64,000 bases of DNA from the NCBI RefSeq assembly GCF_900177815.1, contig NZ_FXAZ01000001.1, forward strand, positions 558,001 to 622,000. The letters run 5' to 3'. A program made the translations under genes and the position numbers. This stretch comes from Paenibacillus aquistagni. Lineage in GTDB: Bacteria; Bacillota; Bacilli; Paenibacillales; Paenibacillaceae. Within the stretch, counting starts at the first letter, position 1. Each line of letters begins with the position of its first letter. Of this stretch, positions 40,650-49,953 are shown in pieces. The notes below the pieces were generated by a model. The model was not told where the DNA came from, searched no databases, and saw only the letters and a program-made list of their open reading frames with translations.

Positions 40650-41702
40650 ATGGTAGAAAAGCATATGCAGGATCATAGAAATCAGCGGGGGAATTGGACG
40701 GTATGGCGATGGCTTATTGTATGCCTGTTGGTCGTATACGTCGTTGTGTTTATGCCAACTCCCTATGTCATCTACACACCGGGCAGTGCTGAGCCCGTAA
40801 AGCCTATGGTTCAGGTAGGGCAAGACGATGTGACGGAGAGCGGCACCTTTATGCTAACAACCGTGAGAAGGACATATGCCAATATCGCACTTTTAGGCAT
40901 TCATTCATTTGATGATAATGCGCAAATTGCCAAAAAAGAGGATGCGCTTCGAGGGCGTTCGGAGGCAGAATACAACACAGAGCTTGTTTTTAGCATGACC
41001 GGTTCTCAAAGCAACGCGATTCTTGCAGCATATAATTATGCAAAGATCCCTTACAACATTGAGCAGAAAGGGTTGTACGTTATTGCCAATCTGCCCGATA
41101 TTGCAAAAAACACCTTAAAGACGAATGACCGCATTGTCGAGGTGGAAGGACACACGGTGAATCAAGTGAAGGAGCTTCAGGCGATTATAAAGGAACATCG
41201 CGTTGGAGACACTTTGAATGTTGTCGTCGAACGTGACGGCAAGAAGGAGCAAGCTTCTGCAACGCTCGTTTCATTCACCTCAAGCCTAGACAAAACGAAG
41301 AAGCAAATTGGTTTTGGCATTCAGTTTGGAGAGAAGACGGAAGTTGTCCCAACGAAGAAAGAGCATGTCATCACATTTAAGGACAACAATATCGGTGGTC
41401 CCTCTGCAGGCTTAATGTTTACCCTGGAGCTCATTAATCGCTTGACACCAGGAGACCTAAGCCGCGGCTTGAGAATTGCAGGCACCGGCGAGATTACACC
41501 CGATGGCGAAGTGGGGATTATCGGCGGAATCCAGCATAAAGTAGTTGCTGCGGATCGGGAAGGGGCTGAGCTGTTCTTGGCTCCTGAAGGCAATTATAAA
41601 GAAGCGAAAGCCAAAGTGGATAAAATGAAGACGAACATGAAGGTTGTATCCGTGCGAACCTTGCAAGACGCATTAGATGCCATCGAGACCTTTCAAAAAT
41701 AA
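40650..41702 (+). CDS. ylbL: SepM/YlbL family PDZ-S16 serine protease
   Basis: 350 residues. One N-terminal membrane helix (WLIVCLLVVYVVVFMPTPYVIYTPG), a PDZ domain (about 115-200: KGLYVIANLPDIAKNTLKTND, VNQVKELQAII), and a Lon-type protease domain with the catalytic Ser in GGPSAGLMF and Lys in GGIQHKVVAA. The family includes pheromone-processing SepM of streptococci and YlbL of B. subtilis, linked to SOS cell-division inhibitor turnover. GGAGGAGG lies 10 bases before the ATG. Substrate here is unknown. A terminator follows. Confidence 0.93.
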   Translation: MVEKHMQDHRNQRGNWTVWRWLIVCLLVVYVVVFMPTPYVIYTPGSAEPVKPMVQVGQDDVTESGTFMLTTVRRTYANIALLGIHSFDDNAQIAKKEDALRGRSEAEYNTELVFSMTGSQSNAILAAYNYAKIPYNIEQKGLYVIANLPDIAKNTLKTNDRIVEVEGHTVNQVKELQAIIKEHRVGDTLNVVVERDGKKEQASATLVSFTSSLDKTKKQIGFGIQFGEKTEVVPTKKEHVITFKDNNIGGPSAGLMFTLELINRLTPGDLSRGLRIAGTGEITPDGEVGIIGGIQHKVVAADREGAELFLAPEGNYKEAKAKVDKMKTNMKVVSVRTLQDALDAIETFQK

Positions 41703-41758
41703 GCATGACGTTGGGATATCATCTGTATCATTGCTGTTCATGAATAGGCTGACAAGAA

Positions 41759-41786
41759 GAGGGTGCGCTTAGGCGCATCCTTTTTT
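41759..41786 (+). terminator. rho-independent terminator
   Basis: AGGGTGCG (41759-41766) pairs with CGCATCCT across TTAGG, then TTTTTT. Confidence 0.85.
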
Positions 41787-41820
41787 AGATGAGGGTTGTA
41801 AAAAGAGGAAATAAGGAGTA

Positions 41821-41844
41821 ATATTGTTTCTTAAGAAACAATAT
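41821..41844. promoter_or_regulatory. 24-base perfect palindrome, MarR operator
   Basis: ATATTGTTTCTT followed by its exact reverse complement. It lies about 80 bases before the marR-family gene. Confidence 0.75.
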
Positions 41845-41887
41845 TCATTGGTTTATAAAATACATTTAATAAGTATATATATCTATA

Positions 41888-41905
41888 TTGTTTCCTAGTA
41901 AACAA
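41888..41905. promoter_or_regulatory. second, imperfect operator palindrome
   Basis: TTGTTTCCTAGTAAACAA shares TTGTTTC/AAACAA with the upstream perfect palindrome. It sits directly before the ribosome-binding site of the MarR gene. Confidence 0.65.
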
Positions 41906-41923
41906 AAAAAAGGTGTGGTGGCA

Positions 41924-42430
41924 GTGAGTGGAACAAAATCGTTAGAAGGGCAGATCCATGAGTTGTATATACAATTCCTTCATCTGCAAGAGGAGCAGGA
42001 GAAGCGGGAACGGGATGTATTCCTTGCCGAGCTTCAGCAATCCATAGGGAAACAGGCGTCTTTTCACTTGACCGATATTCATGTGCTCGCTTGTATTGGG
42101 AAGCATGAACCGATCAATGTTACTTCCATTGCCGAGCGCATGTCGTTAAGCAAGGGAAGTATTTCTAAGATTAATGCCAAGCTGTTAAAAGAGGGATGGA
42201 TTCGCAGGACTCAGCTAAGTGACAACAAAAAAGAAATCTACTTTCGGCTGACGCCAGCTGGAAAGAAGATATTTTTGCGTCATGAGGAATTGCATGAGGA
42301 AGCAAAAGCGTTGTATGTCTCCTATTTGAGACGATATCCTGATGATCAGCTGCGCTTTATTAAGCAATTGCTCGTAGATGGGATTTCTGCCATAGAAGGC
42401 GGTCAGCTTCATTTGAGAACAATGAAATGA
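41924..42430 (+). CDS. MarR family transcriptional regulator
   Basis: 168 residues. A winged helix is clear: FHLTDIHVLACIGKHEPINVTSIAERMSLSKGSISKINAKLLKEGWI (recognition helix around SKGSISKINAKL), then the wing with LSDNKKEIYFRLTPAG. Flanking helices make the dimer interface. The GTG at 41924 is preferred, with AAGGTG about 8 bases upstream. Two related palindromes upstream are likely its operators, so it probably represses itself and the MFS gene that follows 20 bases later. Ligand unknown. Confidence 0.9.
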   Translation: MSGTKSLEGQIHELYIQFLHLQEEQEKRERDVFLAELQQSIGKQASFHLTDIHVLACIGKHEPINVTSIAERMSLSKGSISKINAKLLKEGWIRRTQLSDNKKEIYFRLTPAGKKIFLRHEELHEEAKALYVSYLRRYPDDQLRFIKQLLVDGISAIEGGQLHLRTMK

Positions 42431-42450
42431 GAACAAGGGGGGGAGTGCGG

Positions 42451-43689
42451 ATGAGTCGTAACTCGACTAGAACCAGAGCAAAATCATCTTATATACTGTA
42501 TGTGGTAGGGATAAGTGCCTTTTTAGCGTCACTTATGCAAAATATATATTCGCCTATTATTCCCATGCTTCGGGATTCATTTGAAGTCCCGATATCCTTA
42601 GTGAACTTGTCTGTATCGTTGTTTATTTTGATCATTGCGGTGCTGCAGATCGTAATGGGGCCGATCATGGATGCGAGGGGGAGCTATCGCCTATTAATCA
42701 GCGGACTTGTCTTGACGGTTATCGCGAGTATTGGCTGTGCGCTTGCGACTCATTATCCGTTGTTCCTGCTCTGCAGAGTGCTTCAAGCGGTTGGCACGGC
42801 ATCGCTGCCGCTCGTGGCGGTTACCACGATCAGCAGTACATTTGAAGGCGTTGAGCGCGGACATGCAATGGGAACGTATCAAATGCTTCTCTCCCTTGCG
42901 CCGGCGATAGCTCCTGTGCTAGGCGGCTTTATTGGTGATCATTATGGCTATGCAGGCATCTTCTGGTTCTTGACTGGAGTGTCGGTGTTAATGGTGGCAC
43001 TGTCAATGCGCTATTTTCCTAAAGACAATACGAAAAAGAAAAAGCCCGCTGCAATTCCAAATGTTGCAAGGACATACATTCATATCGCAGCAAATAAAGA
43101 AGCGAAGCCCTTGATGTTGATTGGATTTGTGTATTTTTTCATTTATTTTATTATTCTTGTGTTTTTGCCTGCTTTATTGATTGATCATTATGGAGTCGGT
43201 TTATCCTTAGTTGGATTGTTGTATCTTCCGATGGCGCTTAGCAATGTTGCGGGCACCATGATCTATAAGGCTCTGCAGGCAAGGTGGCCGCGTGCCGCTT
43301 TGTTCATTTGCGGCAATGCGCTGGCAGCTGTCAGTCTATTGCTGTTTGCAGCAATGGAATCTTTCTCGATTCTAGGACTGTCGATTGCTCTATTTCTGTT
43401 TGGCATGTCGGGCGGGGTGCTCATACCTTTGTTTACGACGATGCTCAGTGAGGCGTTCGAGTCTGAACGAGCCAGTGCGCTTGGCATGTTTAACTTTGTG
43501 CGCTATGCAGGGATGGCGGCAGGACCGATATTCAGTGGAATGTGGCTTGCTGTCTTAAGCGATATCTCCTTGTTTTTCACACTAAGCTTGGGATATGCGC
43601 TGCTTGTTATTCTCGTCAGCAAACCGATGTGGAATCAGGTGCGTGGCTGGATCCATAAAAAAAGTTCGAAGGCAGAGCATGGAGCTTAA
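42451..43689 (+). CDS. MFS drug efflux transporter (Bcr/CflA-DHA type)
   Basis: 412 residues, about twelve membrane helices. Major facilitator motifs: the loop between helices 2 and 3 reads GPIMDARGSYRLLISG (motif A of DHA families, D..G/R), and helix 5 region LAPAIAPVLGGFIGDHYGY is the antiporter motif C. It starts with ISAFLASLMQNIYSPIIPML, typical of drug:proton antiporters. The ATG at 42451 follows AAGGGGGGAG. It is an operon partner of the upstream MarR regulator, so an inducible efflux pair is likely. Substrate unknown. A strong terminator follows. Confidence 0.9.
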   Translation: MSRNSTRTRAKSSYILYVVGISAFLASLMQNIYSPIIPMLRDSFEVPISLVNLSVSLFILIIAVLQIVMGPIMDARGSYRLLISGLVLTVIASIGCALATHYPLFLLCRVLQAVGTASLPLVAVTTISSTFEGVERGHAMGTYQMLLSLAPAIAPVLGGFIGDHYGYAGIFWFLTGVSVLMVALSMRYFPKDNTKKKKPAAIPNVARTYIHIAANKEAKPLMLIGFVYFFIYFIILVFLPALLIDHYGVGLSLVGLLYLPMALSNVAGTMIYKALQARWPRAALFICGNALAAVSLLLFAAMESFSILGLSIALFLFGMSGGVLIPLFTTMLSEAFESERASALGMFNFVRYAGMAAGPIFSGMWLAVLSDISLFFTLSLGYALLVILVSKPMWNQVRGWIHKKSSKAEHGA

Positions 43690-43693
43690 TGAT

Positions 43694-43742
43694 AAAAAGA
43701 TCGAGTCTACTCAGAGTTCTCTGGATAGACTCGATCTTTTTG
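43694..43742 (+). terminator. strong bidirectional terminator
   Basis: AAAAAGATCGAGTCTA (43694-43709) pairs with TAGACTCGATCTTTTT (43726-43741). It separates the MFS gene from convergent tmcAL. Confidence 0.92.
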
Positions 43743-43759
43743 GCTGTTAAGAGGCATCA

Positions 43760-45046
43760 TTACCGTCTTATTGGCGGTTCATAATAGTCTCGGTAAGCAA
43801 GCTTTCCCGTCCAATTGGAAAACGCATTGGCATATATGGCTGTTGCCTGCACATCAGCAGTCAGCCCGCATATGCCTCCTAGCTGGGCATTGTCTCGTGT
43901 CACTTTGTGAACAATCGGGCAGGATGCGGTCTTGCGCATTCGCTTCAACAAGGTTTGCCCCTTCTCATTGAATCCTAGCACTCGAATGTAGGCAGGGCCT
44001 TGAGCGAGCGCTTCGGGACCAAAGTGCACCTTGCGATGCCCAAGCAAAATATGCGTGAGCATGCGTTGAAGCTTGGTGCGGGTATAGCGTTTTGACTTGA
44101 TGTGAGCAATAAACGCCTCCGTTGTAAGCTCAGCCAGCTGCGGCAGCGCTTGCTCCATGCGATATTCAAGTCCTTCGGTCACCTCAAGCAGTTCAGCCAG
44201 CTGCTGACGAGAGGAACGCTGCAATTGATAGAACAGATGATGCTCAAGCTGCTTCCAAGAGACAGGAGCGCGCCCCATGTCTTGCGCCTGCTGCAAAATA
44301 TTCCATGACGAAGCAGGCATATAGGAAGCGGGGGAGTGATCTTCGATAATCAGCTTGCGAATCGCCGTGGCGCTAGCGATGAACGAATCATTCACATCTT
44401 GGTCGTGATACCCTGCCTTCTGCCTTGCAATCGTATATGGGATAATCGAACTTCGAATGCGATGGAGGGCAATGAGATAATGAAGGCCTAGTGAATTGTT
44501 AGGCTCTGCGATCCAAGACGGGTCGCTTTTCTCCAATGCCGTGCCCTGCTCTAGTGCGTCGTCGGCATTCTCCACATGGGACAGCGGAGAAGCCGTGCTG
44601 CATGAAGCCGCAGCTGCAAAGGCTGCGGGATAATTCATTCCATGCTTAAGATGATGGCGCAGCGAGGCTTGGAATTCATCGGATTCATCACTCAATCGCT
44701 CAGCTGCGGCGGATAATGCCGCAAGATTGCCGATCTCGCTGCCAAAGCACAGCGTATCGACAATGCCCGTGGCTTCAAGCAGCGATACTGCTCCATAAGC
44801 AAACCATTCCGCAGGCTGAACCGAATAGGCAACAGGCAGCTCGATAAGGAGATCCACGCCTTGATGCAAAGCCATGTCTGCGCGCGACCATTTATCAAGC
44901 AATGCAGGTTCGCCGCGCTGCAAGAAATGGCCGCTCATCACTGCTACGACAGCCTCCGCACCCGTTACTTTGCGAGACTGCTGGATATGGTAGACATGTC
45001 CGTTATGTAAAGGGTTATATTCAACAATGATGCCAACCGTTCGCAT
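43760..45046 (-). CDS. tmcAL: tRNA(Met) cytidine acetate ligase TmcAL (YlbM)
   Basis: 428 residues. The nucleotidyltransferase core is at the N-terminus: GIIVEYNPLHNGHVYHI with the HxGH motif (HNGH), then VMSGHFLQRGEPALLDKW and LIELPVAYSVQPAEWFA; the C-terminal half carries IKSKRYTRTKLQRMLTHIL. TmcAL makes N4-acetylcytidine at the wobble base of elongator tRNA-Met from acetate and ATP. It lies in the conserved ylbM position but on the opposite strand to the neighbouring ylbN. No strong ribosome-binding site is evident except GGATAA-type sequence before the ATG. Confidence 0.93.
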   Translation of the reverse strand: MRTVGIIVEYNPLHNGHVYHIQQSRKVTGAEAVVAVMSGHFLQRGEPALLDKWSRADMALHQGVDLLIELPVAYSVQPAEWFAYGAVSLLEATGIVDTLCFGSEIGNLAALSAAAERLSDESDEFQASLRHHLKHGMNYPAAFAAAASCSTASPLSHVENADDALEQGTALEKSDPSWIAEPNNSLGLHYLIALHRIRSSIIPYTIARQKAGYHDQDVNDSFIASATAIRKLIIEDHSPASYMPASSWNILQQAQDMGRAPVSWKQLEHHLFYQLQRSSRQQLAELLEVTEGLEYRMEQALPQLAELTTEAFIAHIKSKRYTRTKLQRMLTHILLGHRKVHFGPEALAQGPAYIRVLGFNEKGQTLLKRMRKTASCPIVHKVTRDNAQLGGICGLTADVQATAIYANAFSNWTGKLAYRDYYEPPIRR

Positions 45047-45237
45047 TCATGTTATCCTTTCTATACTAGGGATGACCTCTATTATATCGAATCTCTCCCT
45101 GGTTGGGAAAGCGTGTGTGCTGTAAGATGATAGGGCATTCTTCTTTTGAATAAGAAAAGAAGGATCGGGTTTGCATTCGATGCGGTTTGTTCGTTCAAAC
45201 TAAACGAGTAGAGAAATAATCTGTCAAACGAATTTGG

Positions 45238-45267
45238 TTGACAAAGCATAAGCCTAATGGCTATAAT
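45238..45267 (+). promoter_or_regulatory. strong sigma-A promoter of ylbN-rpmF
   Basis: TTGACA (45238-45243), an 18-base spacer and TATAAT (45262-45267), 27 bases before the DUF177 start. Confidence 0.85.
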
Positions 45268-45293
45268 TAATTTTGTTTGTTTGAGGTGATATC

Positions 45294-45803
45294 ATGCACT
45301 TTAATTATCGAGATGTGAACCGAGGTCAACGTGTACATATTCGTGAGACGCTTCCAGTCGATGACGTGATTAAGGAACGTAACGATATTCAGCACATTGA
45401 ACCGGTTGATGTCGATTTAACTGCAACGGCAGCGGATGAAGGCAGAGTCGATGTGCATGGTCGCATCACGGCGACGATGAACACGGTCTGTTCCAGATGC
45501 TTGGAGCCGCATGAAGAGACCGTTGTTATTCCGTTTCATGAGCAATTCATGATGGCGGATGCTGCAGATCTTCCAACAGACGACGAAGATGAAGTCATAG
45601 TTGTGACGGATGAGAACGTTGATCTGAAGCCATATGTGGAGGAAGCGGTCTTTGTTCATTTGCCATTCGCACCGTTGTGTAAGGAAGACTGTGCTGGTCT
45701 TTGCCCTACATGCGGGAAGAATCGCAATGAGCAGTCTTGTGATTGCTCGAATGAACGAATTGATCCGCGACTGGCGGGGTTGCAAGATTTCTTTAAGAAA
45801 TGA
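45294..45803 (+). CDS. ylbN: DUF177 family protein (YlbN/YceD)
   Basis: 169 residues. After an N-terminal beta region (VDVDLTATAADEGRVDVHG) comes the DUF177 core: CSRCLEPHEETVVIPFHEQF, and YVEEAVFVHLPFAPLCKEDCAGLCPTCGKNRNEQSCDC, whose Cys residues probably bind zinc. The C-terminus RIDPRLAGLQDFFK is the family ending. YceD/DUF177 proteins influence 23S rRNA maturation; the gene is almost always before rpmF, as here. GAGGTGATATC precedes the ATG. Confidence 0.93.
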   Translation: MHFNYRDVNRGQRVHIRETLPVDDVIKERNDIQHIEPVDVDLTATAADEGRVDVHGRITATMNTVCSRCLEPHEETVVIPFHEQFMMADAADLPTDDEDEVIVVTDENVDLKPYVEEAVFVHLPFAPLCKEDCAGLCPTCGKNRNEQSCDCSNERIDPRLAGLQDFFKK

Positions 45804-45852
45804 TCAACCGAACCTACAAGGTAACATGGAAATAACGTAAGGAGGTGGGAAC

Positions 45853-46026
45853 ATGGCAGTACCTCAAAGAAGAACTTCCAAAACACGCCGCGATATGCGC
45901 CGTACTCATTTTAAGTTAGAGGTTCCGGGCATGGTTAAATGCGAACAATGTGGTGAGTTGAAACTTGCGCATCACGTATGCAAAGTTTGCGGAACATACA
46001 AGCAAAGAGAGATTATCAAACAATAA
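45853..46026 (+). CDS. rpmF: 50S ribosomal protein L32
   Basis: 57 residues starting [19 protein letters not shown], the L32 N-terminus. It has the zinc-binding form with two Cys pairs (CEQCG and CKVCG), so it is the zinc-dependent paralogue type. GGAGGTGGG precedes the ATG at 45853. It is 49 bases after ylbN and closed by a terminator, so ylbN-rpmF is the transcription unit from the TTGACA promoter. Confidence 0.97.
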   Translation: MAVPQRRTSKTRRDMRRTHFKLEVPGMVKCEQCGELKLAHHVCKVCGTYKQREIIKQ

Positions 46027-46065
46027 TCTTGGGATGGGACTAGCGTTAAGCGAGTCGTCCACCTG

Positions 46066-46107
46066 AAAATAGCATCTCATCCTTGTGGTGGGATGCTATT
46101 TTTTTAT
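46066..46107 (+). terminator. rho-independent terminator
   Basis: AAAATAGCATC (46066-46076) pairs with GATGCTATTTT (46092-46102); inner CATCC/GGTGG pairs; T run follows. Confidence 0.88.
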
Positions 46108-46225
46108 GCCAATCCATACATAGATTGACGTGCCCAAATGGCTGCATCCTTAAGCCTTATACCTAATTCCAGATGCTGTAATGAAACTGGAGCTTTTCAA
46201 TTAAGGTATTTTTATATATACTTGA

Positions 46226-46242
46226 TTAGTACCTGGTTCTAA
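46226..46242. promoter_or_regulatory. FapR operator
   Basis: TTAGTACCTGGTTCTAA matches the FapR box consensus (TTAGTACCTRNTACTAA) with two differences in the right half. It lies about 95 bases before fapR, in the region where the promoter must be. Confidence 0.85.
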
Positions 46243-46336
46243 GAAGAGGTTTTAATCGAAATCAATATTTTTCATTCATCATATATCTATTCTAAATGTG
46301 CGCCATGTTAGACACACTAATAAGGAGGTGCGGGAC

Positions 46337-46939
46337 ATGGTTCGGTTGCCGAAGAAAGAGCGTCATCAACAATTAATGAAAATGATTGAAGATAATCCGT
46401 TCATTACGGATCAAGACTTGACCCGCATGCTCCGGGTGAGCATTCAAACGATTCGCTTGGACCGGATGGAATTAGGCATTCCTGAGCTTAGAGAGCGCTT
46501 GAAGCTGATGGCAGAGCAGTCCTATGATCAGGTTCGATCACTTCCTCTAGATGAAGTGATTGGTGATATCATTGATTTGCAATTAGACCGCAGCGGCATC
46601 TCTATTTTTGAGATCAGGCAGGAGCATGTCTTCTCTAGAACGAAGATAGCACGCGGCCATCATCTCTTTGCACAGGCGAACTCGCTTGCTGTGGCCGTAA
46701 TCGATGACGAGATTGCACTCACAGCAACGGCGGATATTCGCTTTGTTCGCCAGGTCAAGCTTGGTGAGAAATGTATCGCCAAGGCATATGTGAGGTCCAT
46801 ATCCGGAGAACGCCATAAGGCGAAGGTCGAAGTGTTCAGCTACGTAGGCGAAGAACTTGTGTTTCAAGGACACTTTATCATATTCCGTTCAAAAACTGAG
46901 TCTGGCGGAGAAGGAGTAGAGCATGAAGATAGTCATTGA
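46337..46939 (+). CDS. fapR: fatty acid biosynthesis repressor FapR
   Basis: 200 residues. N-terminal helix-turn-helix ([20 protein letters not shown], then [20 protein letters not shown]) and a C-terminal hot-dog, thioesterase-like domain ([32 protein letters not shown]) that binds malonyl-CoA as effector. FapR represses the fap regulon until malonyl-CoA rises. The ATG at 46337 has AAGGAGGTG upstream. A FapR box in its own promoter region shows self-control of the whole cluster. The end overlaps plsX by 17 bases. Confidence 0.96.
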   Translation: MVRLPKKERHQQLMKMIEDNPFITDQDLTRMLRVSIQTIRLDRMELGIPELRERLKLMAEQSYDQVRSLPLDEVIGDIIDLQLDRSGISIFEIRQEHVFSRTKIARGHHLFAQANSLAVAVIDDEIALTATADIRFVRQVKLGEKCIAKAYVRSISGERHKAKVEVFSYVGEELVFQGHFIIFRSKTESGGEGVEHEDSH

Positions 46940-47921
46940 TGCAATGGGCGGCGACCATGCCCCGAAGAGCAACGTAGAAGGGGCATGTGAAGCAGCGAAA
47001 ATGTGGAAGGATATGGAGATTATCCTCGTGGGAGATGAAGCGCAAATACGTCCGCTCTTGCAGGATGCTCCGAGCAATATTACAGTTGTACATGCTCCTG
47101 AACGCATTGAGGCTGATGATGAGCCGGTGAAGGCGGTACGTAGGAAAAAAGGCGCCTCTATGGTCATGGCAGGCAGGATGGTTCGTGAAGGTGAAGCGGA
47201 CTGCATGATCTCGGCGGGCAACACAGGCGCTTTGATGACCACAGGGCTGCTTGTGGTTGGCCGTATGGATGGCGTGGAGCGTCCAGCGCTTGCTCCGATG
47301 CTGCCGACAACAGACGGCAAGGGAGTGCTTGCGCTTGATCTGGGAGCGAACATGGATGCGAAGCCTGAACATCTCGTTCAATACGCCATTATGGGAAGCA
47401 TTTATCGCGAGAAGATGCACGGCATGCCGAAGCCTCGTGTAGGCCTTTTGAATGTCGGAACGGAAGCCAAGAAGGGCAATGAACTGACAAAGGAAGTATT
47501 CCCGATGCTGGAGAAGGCAAACATTCATTTTGTAGGGAATGTCGAAGCTAGGGATGTGCTTGAGAGCAATTGTGATATATTAGTTTGTGACGGTTTTGTC
47601 GGAAATGTGATGCTGAAATCGTTGGAAGGAACGGCAGGTTCGTTATTTGATGTTCTGAAAAAAGAATTTACACGCAACTTCATGACTAAGATGGCAGCAG
47701 CCATATTGATGCCAGGCTTGAAGCGGCTGAAGAAGATGATGGATTATAAAGAGCATGGCGGCGCTCCGCTGCTAGGACTGCAGGGGCTCGTCATTAAGGC
47801 CCATGGCTCCTCTGACAAAAGAGCGGTCTTGAATGCAATCCGGCAAGCGCGTACGGCTTTGGAGAATCAGTTGATCGCCACAATTTCTTCTGAGATTGCT
47901 GGGAATAATAGCGGGAAGTGA
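46923..47921 (+). CDS. plsX: phosphate acyltransferase PlsX
   Basis: 332 residues, standard length. Signature [18 protein letters not shown] at the start, then [48 protein letters not shown] and [13 protein letters not shown]. PlsX converts acyl-ACP to acyl-phosphate, the substrate of PlsY. The ATG overlaps fapR and follows AAGGAG. It also meets the FakA/DegV route of the first genes in this window, because both make acyl-phosphate. Confidence 0.97.
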   Translation: MKIVIDAMGGDHAPKSNVEGACEAAKMWKDMEIILVGDEAQIRPLLQDAPSNITVVHAPERIEADDEPVKAVRRKKGASMVMAGRMVREGEADCMISAGNTGALMTTGLLVVGRMDGVERPALAPMLPTTDGKGVLALDLGANMDAKPEHLVQYAIMGSIYREKMHGMPKPRVGLLNVGTEAKKGNELTKEVFPMLEKANIHFVGNVEARDVLESNCDILVCDGFVGNVMLKSLEGTAGSLFDVLKKEFTRNFMTKMAAAILMPGLKRLKKMMDYKEHGGAPLLGLQGLVIKAHGSSDKRAVLNAIRQARTALENQLIATISSEIAGNNSGK

Positions 47922-47930
47922 GTTGAAATC

Positions 47931-48920
47931 GTGATGAAGATGCCTTCAGTGGGAATTTTGGGGACTGGAAAATATGTGCCAGAACGTATTTTGTCAAATG
48001 AAGATTTGGCACGAATGGTAGATACCAATGACGAATGGATTGTGACAATGACAGGAATGAAGGAGCGCCGAATTGCTGCAGAGCATGAGGCGACTTCTGA
48101 CTTGGCGTATGAAGCGGCTGTGCGTGCTATAGACGCAGCAGGCTTAACGGCTGAAGAGATTGATCTCATTATGGTGTGCTCGGTAACACCAGACATGATG
48201 TTCCCATCTACAGCCTGCATCGTTCAAGAGCGTCTAGGGGCCAAGAATGCGGCTGCATTCGATCTATCGGCTGCTTGTGCTGGTTTTATTTATGGCGTAG
48301 CAACCGCAACAAGCTATATCAAGACTGGCATGTACAAGCATGTGCTCGTTATTGGTGCTGAGACGCTGTCTCGCATTACGGATTATACCGATCGCAATAC
48401 GTGCATCCTGTTTGGCGATGGCGCTGGAGCTGCTGTGCTTGGCCCAGTACCAGAAGGAAGAGGGTTCCATTCCTTTGAGCTTGGCGCAGATGGCAGGGGA
48501 TCGGAGCTGCTTACGCTAGAAGGCGGTGGTTCTCGCTATCCAGCCTCTATGGATACGCTTGAAGGCAAACGACACTTCATCTATATGAATGGCCGCGAAG
48601 TATTCAAATTTGCTGTGCGCATCATGGGCTCGGCTGCGGAAGAGGCGCTTGCCAAGGCTGGCAAGACGAAAGAAGATATTGATCTTCTGATTCCGCATCA
48701 GGCGAATATTCGTATCATTCAGTCTGCAATTGATCGTTTGAATCTTCCAGCTGAGAAGTGTATGATCAATATTCCGAAGTACGCGAATACGTCAGCAGCC
48801 TCCATTCCGCTTGCTCTAGCAGAGGCCGTGGAGGAAGGCCGGATTAAAGAAGGGGATACGATCGTCCTCGTAGGGTTTGGCGGCGGCTTGACATGGGGAG
48901 CTGCTGTTCTGACTTGGTAG
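47931..48920 (+). CDS. fabH: beta-ketoacyl-ACP synthase III FabH
   Basis: 329 residues. Active-site Cys near 116 in SAACAGFIYG, His in PHQANIRI, Asn in NTSAAS, all in normal order; GTGKYVPE and GFGGGLTWGA mark the ends. FabH starts fatty-acid synthesis with acetyl- or branched acyl-CoA and malonyl-ACP. GTG 47931 or ATG 47934 may be the start; the ribosome-binding site is weak for both. Its position inside the fap cluster, between plsX and fabD, differs from B. subtilis, where fabHA pairs with fabF elsewhere. Confidence 0.96.
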   Translation: MMKMPSVGILGTGKYVPERILSNEDLARMVDTNDEWIVTMTGMKERRIAAEHEATSDLAYEAAVRAIDAAGLTAEEIDLIMVCSVTPDMMFPSTACIVQERLGAKNAAAFDLSAACAGFIYGVATATSYIKTGMYKHVLVIGAETLSRITDYTDRNTCILFGDGAGAAVLGPVPEGRGFHSFELGADGRGSELLTLEGGGSRYPASMDTLEGKRHFIYMNGREVFKFAVRIMGSAAEEALAKAGKTKEDIDLLIPHQANIRIIQSAIDRLNLPAEKCMINIPKYANTSAASIPLALAEAVEEGRIKEGDTIVLVGFGGGLTWGAAVLTW

Positions 48921-48947
48921 TGTTAGTTCAGTAAAGGGGTGACAACT

Positions 48948-49877
48948 TTGGGCAAAATTGCATTTATATTCCCAGGCCAAGGCGCTCAAGCCATTGGCAT
49001 GGGCAAAGATGTGTATGATCAGGTTCCAGAAGCTCGCGAGATCTTCGATGTTGCGAATCGTGTCCTGGACTATTCCTTAACCGATATTATCTTTAACGGT
49101 CCAGAGGATCAATTGAAGCAAACGGCGAACACGCAGCCAGCATTGTTAACGACAAGCTATGCGCTCTATAAAGCCTTTGAGAAGAAAGGCATCAAGCCGG
49201 ACTTTGTCGCAGGGCATAGCCTTGGTGAATACAGTGCTTTAGTGGTAGCCGGCGTGATGACGTTCGCTGAGGCTGTTGCGATAGTGCGCAAGCGCGGTCA
49301 GTTCATGGAACAGGCTGTTCCTAACGGAGAAGGCGGCATGGCAGCGGTGCTCGGCGCATCGCGTGAAGCACTCGGCGCGTTATGCGACGATATAACAGCC
49401 GTAACGGCATCTGTAGAAATGGCGAACGTGAATTGCCCGGGCCAAATTGTCGTGTCTGGTGCCGCTGCAGGCATTCAGGCTGTTGTGGAACGCGGCAAAG
49501 AAGCAGGGGCGAAACGTGTTCTTCCATTGGAAGTAAGCGGACCGTTCCACTCCTCCTTAATGAAGCCTGCTGCTGTTCGCTTGGATGCGGCACTTAGCGA
49601 AGTGCACTGGCAGGATGCGTTCATTCCAGTCGTATCCAATGTATCCGCACATGCGGAGCAGAATGCAGATCGTATCCGCACCTTGCTTGTAGAGCAGGTA
49701 TTTTCTCCTGTGCTATGGGAAGATAGCGTGCGTTATATGATCGAACAAGGGACCGATACGTTTATTGAGATTGGTTCTGGCAATGTATTATCGGGTCTGA
49801 TCAAGAAGATCGACCGTTCCGTCCAGATTGTGACGCTGAACTCCTTGGAAGCGATTCAAGCCTATACCGCTCAATAA
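48948..49877 (+). CDS. fabD: malonyl-CoA:ACP transacylase FabD
   Basis: 309 residues. FIFPGQGAQAIGMG at the start, the nucleophile elbow GHSLGEYSA, Arg in VRKRGQFMEQA, and His in SGPFHSSLM make a complete FabD. It loads malonyl groups on ACP. The TTG at 48948 is chosen, since AAAGGGGTG lies 8 bases upstream; an in-frame GTG at 48939 falls inside that site. 27 bases follow the fabH stop. Confidence 0.96.
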   Translation: MGKIAFIFPGQGAQAIGMGKDVYDQVPEAREIFDVANRVLDYSLTDIIFNGPEDQLKQTANTQPALLTTSYALYKAFEKKGIKPDFVAGHSLGEYSALVVAGVMTFAEAVAIVRKRGQFMEQAVPNGEGGMAAVLGASREALGALCDDITAVTASVEMANVNCPGQIVVSGAAAGIQAVVERGKEAGAKRVLPLEVSGPFHSSLMKPAAVRLDAALSEVHWQDAFIPVVSNVSAHAEQNADRIRTLLVEQVFSPVLWEDSVRYMIEQGTDTFIEIGSGNVLSGLIKKIDRSVQIVTLNSLEAIQAYTAQ

Positions 49878-49953
49878 TCGAAGCATGGCAATGGGACGGC
49901 TTGGGAAGCTCGTTCCCATATATGACCATATGAGTATATGAGGAGGAATTAAG

